DNA of 64,000 nucleotides from an uncultured Lachnospiraceae bacterium (GTDB lineage: Bacteria; Bacillota; Clostridia; Lachnospirales; Lachnospiraceae). The stretch covers positions 26,247 to 90,246 of the forward strand of contig CAJUFQ010000013.1 of NCBI GenBank assembly GCA_910585625.1, written 5' to 3'. A program made the position numbers and the translations under genes. Each line of letters begins with the position of its first letter. Position 1 is the first letter of the stretch. Of this stretch, positions 63,179 to 64,000 are shown one piece after another. The notes under the pieces were generated by a model. It was given only the letters and a program-made list of their open reading frames with translations, was not told the DNA's origin and did not search any database.

Positions 63179-64000
63179 TCACGCCATGCTGATATTGTCC
63201 GTCATCATGCCCCATATAAAGCAGGCAAGCTCTCCCGCAACAGCGGTTTCCGCTACGTTCTTTTTCTTGCCGCGTCTTATCATTTTGTAATACTTTCTCC
63301 GCAGCCTCCCGTTTGCCTTATCTGCATAAGCAACCACCTCCGGCGGATTTCCGCTCTGTCTTGCTTTCAGGTCTTTCGATTTATGCCCGGCCGCTCCCTT
63401 GCAGATCCCTTTGGATGCCTCAATCAGCATCCTCCTTACATGGCTGTTCCCGGCTTTTGTGATGGAAAGCCTGTTGATGTTATCACTGCTTGAATCTTCC
63501 CCCGGCGCCAGCCCCAGGTATGCGGAATAGGTATTTCCTTTTGCAGATCTCTGGAAATCCCCTGTCTCAACCAGGCACGGTAACGCCGTATGGGTCTTCA
63601 CCCCGAGGAAGCACACCGGCTTCTTCACTCTCCCCACATACTCTGTCCCAGACGCCAGTTCCTCTATCCTCTTATCAAAGGCTTCAGTCCGGTTTGTCTG
63701 ATATTCATAGGTAATCAGACACTCGTCCAGCGTTTCCCTGTCCAGTCCGCCCAGTTCAAGTGATTTCAGCCACTTCAAGTGTGCCTGCGTCCATTTGCCC
63801 TTGCTATAGCGGAATCCCTGGCTTAAACAGAACGCACTGATTCTCTGTGTAGTCGGGGCAAGGGTGACACACCAGATTCCCTTTTTCACTAATTCATGAT
63901 ACAAAGAAAATCCCAGGCATCCTGCTTCATAGCCGCAGAGAATGTCGCAGTCCTCTTTTATCTTTTTCTTAAGATTCTCAATGAACTGCACAATATTGTC
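63179..64000 (-). CDS. IS110-family transposase (5' end outside window)
   Basis: The minus strand is open to the window edge. The visible 274 residues carry the RuvC-like middle (CDILCGYEAGCLGFSLYHELVKKGI) and the C-terminal Transposase_20 domain (YSAYLGLAPGEDSSSDNINRLSITKAGNSHVRRMLIEASKG), which has the Ser near SITKAGNSH. IS110 enzymes use a DEDD active site and a serine. The first DEDD Asp should lie outside the window. The C-terminus looks intact. Confidence 0.9.
   Translation of the reverse strand, partial: DNIVQFIENLKKKIKEDCDILCGYEAGCLGFSLYHELVKKGIWCVTLAPTTQRISAFCLSQGFRYSKGKWTQAHLKWLKSLELGGLDRETLDECLITYEYQTNRTEAFDKRIEELASGTEYVGRVKKPVCFLGVKTHTALPCLVETGDFQRSAKGNTYSAYLGLAPGEDSSSDNINRLSITKAGNSHVRRMLIEASKGICKGAAGHKSKDLKARQSGNPPEVVAYADKANGRLRRKYYKMIRRGKKKNVAETAVAGELACFIWGMMTDNISMA

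Overview
The window looks like chromosome from a gut Clostridia of the Lachnospiraceae type. The evidence is a stand-alone butyryl-CoA:acetate CoA-transferase, T-box and SAM-I leader RNAs, large Lys-rich secreted proteins with LamG/Big/FIVAR/Fn3-like modules, two GH43 enzymes, and DUF3783, DUF3784, DUF2812 and DUF1015 genes. Genus is not determined, and base composition was not computed.

Layout. 1-6.3 kb: a partial DegV protein, a YbaK/EbsC-type Cys-tRNA(Pro) deacylase and a 1654-residue secreted protein with a PI-PLC X domain. 6.4-13.7 kb: a tryptophan operon on the minus strand in the order trpE-G-C-F-B-A-D, with trpD last, behind a strong promoter and a T-box leader. 13.7-22.6 kb: a secreted repeat protein, a dGTPase-like HD hydrolase, a DUF3783 protein, metK behind a SAM-I riboswitch, an AIM24-family protein and a chemoreceptor. 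22.8-24.2 kb: the CoA-transferase, the only plus-strand gene in the first 34 kb.

24.3-43.7 kb is an arabinan/arabinose locus. It has two multidomain GH43 enzymes at its edges, a sugar ABC transporter of the YtfQ/R/T/YjfF type, a divergent AraR-like repressor (GntR head, LacI body), and a chemoreceptor transcribed with a YesN/AraC-type response regulator. A DUF1015 gene and nth sit inside it. The enzymes would release arabino-oligosaccharides, the transporter would import them, and AraR would control the transporter promoter.

43.7-64 kb is accessory DNA with many broken genes. It holds a decayed alpha/beta hydrolase, a methyltransferase-like membrane protein, a CPBP protease, a PadR/DUF2812 pair, and two copies of a relaxase C-terminal fragment in the same orientation (47.7 and 53.3 kb). 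Between those copies lie an IS256 remnant, an HTH-fused cytosine-5 DNA methyltransferase with an unidentified 152-residue partner, a frameshifted tnpV and an XRE regulator. An integrase stub, an alpha/beta hydrolase, an AlkD-like gene with two in-frame amber codons, and a seven-gene redox operon (flavodoxin, FMN reductase, Fe-alcohol dehydrogenase, hydrolase, DUF4405, DUF362, small protein) follow. The window ends in an IS110-family transposase whose structured 3' flank deserves attention.

No tRNA, rRNA or CRISPR array was seen. Five copies of a short hairpin-bearing repeat lie next to terminators and operon boundaries in the first 28 kb.
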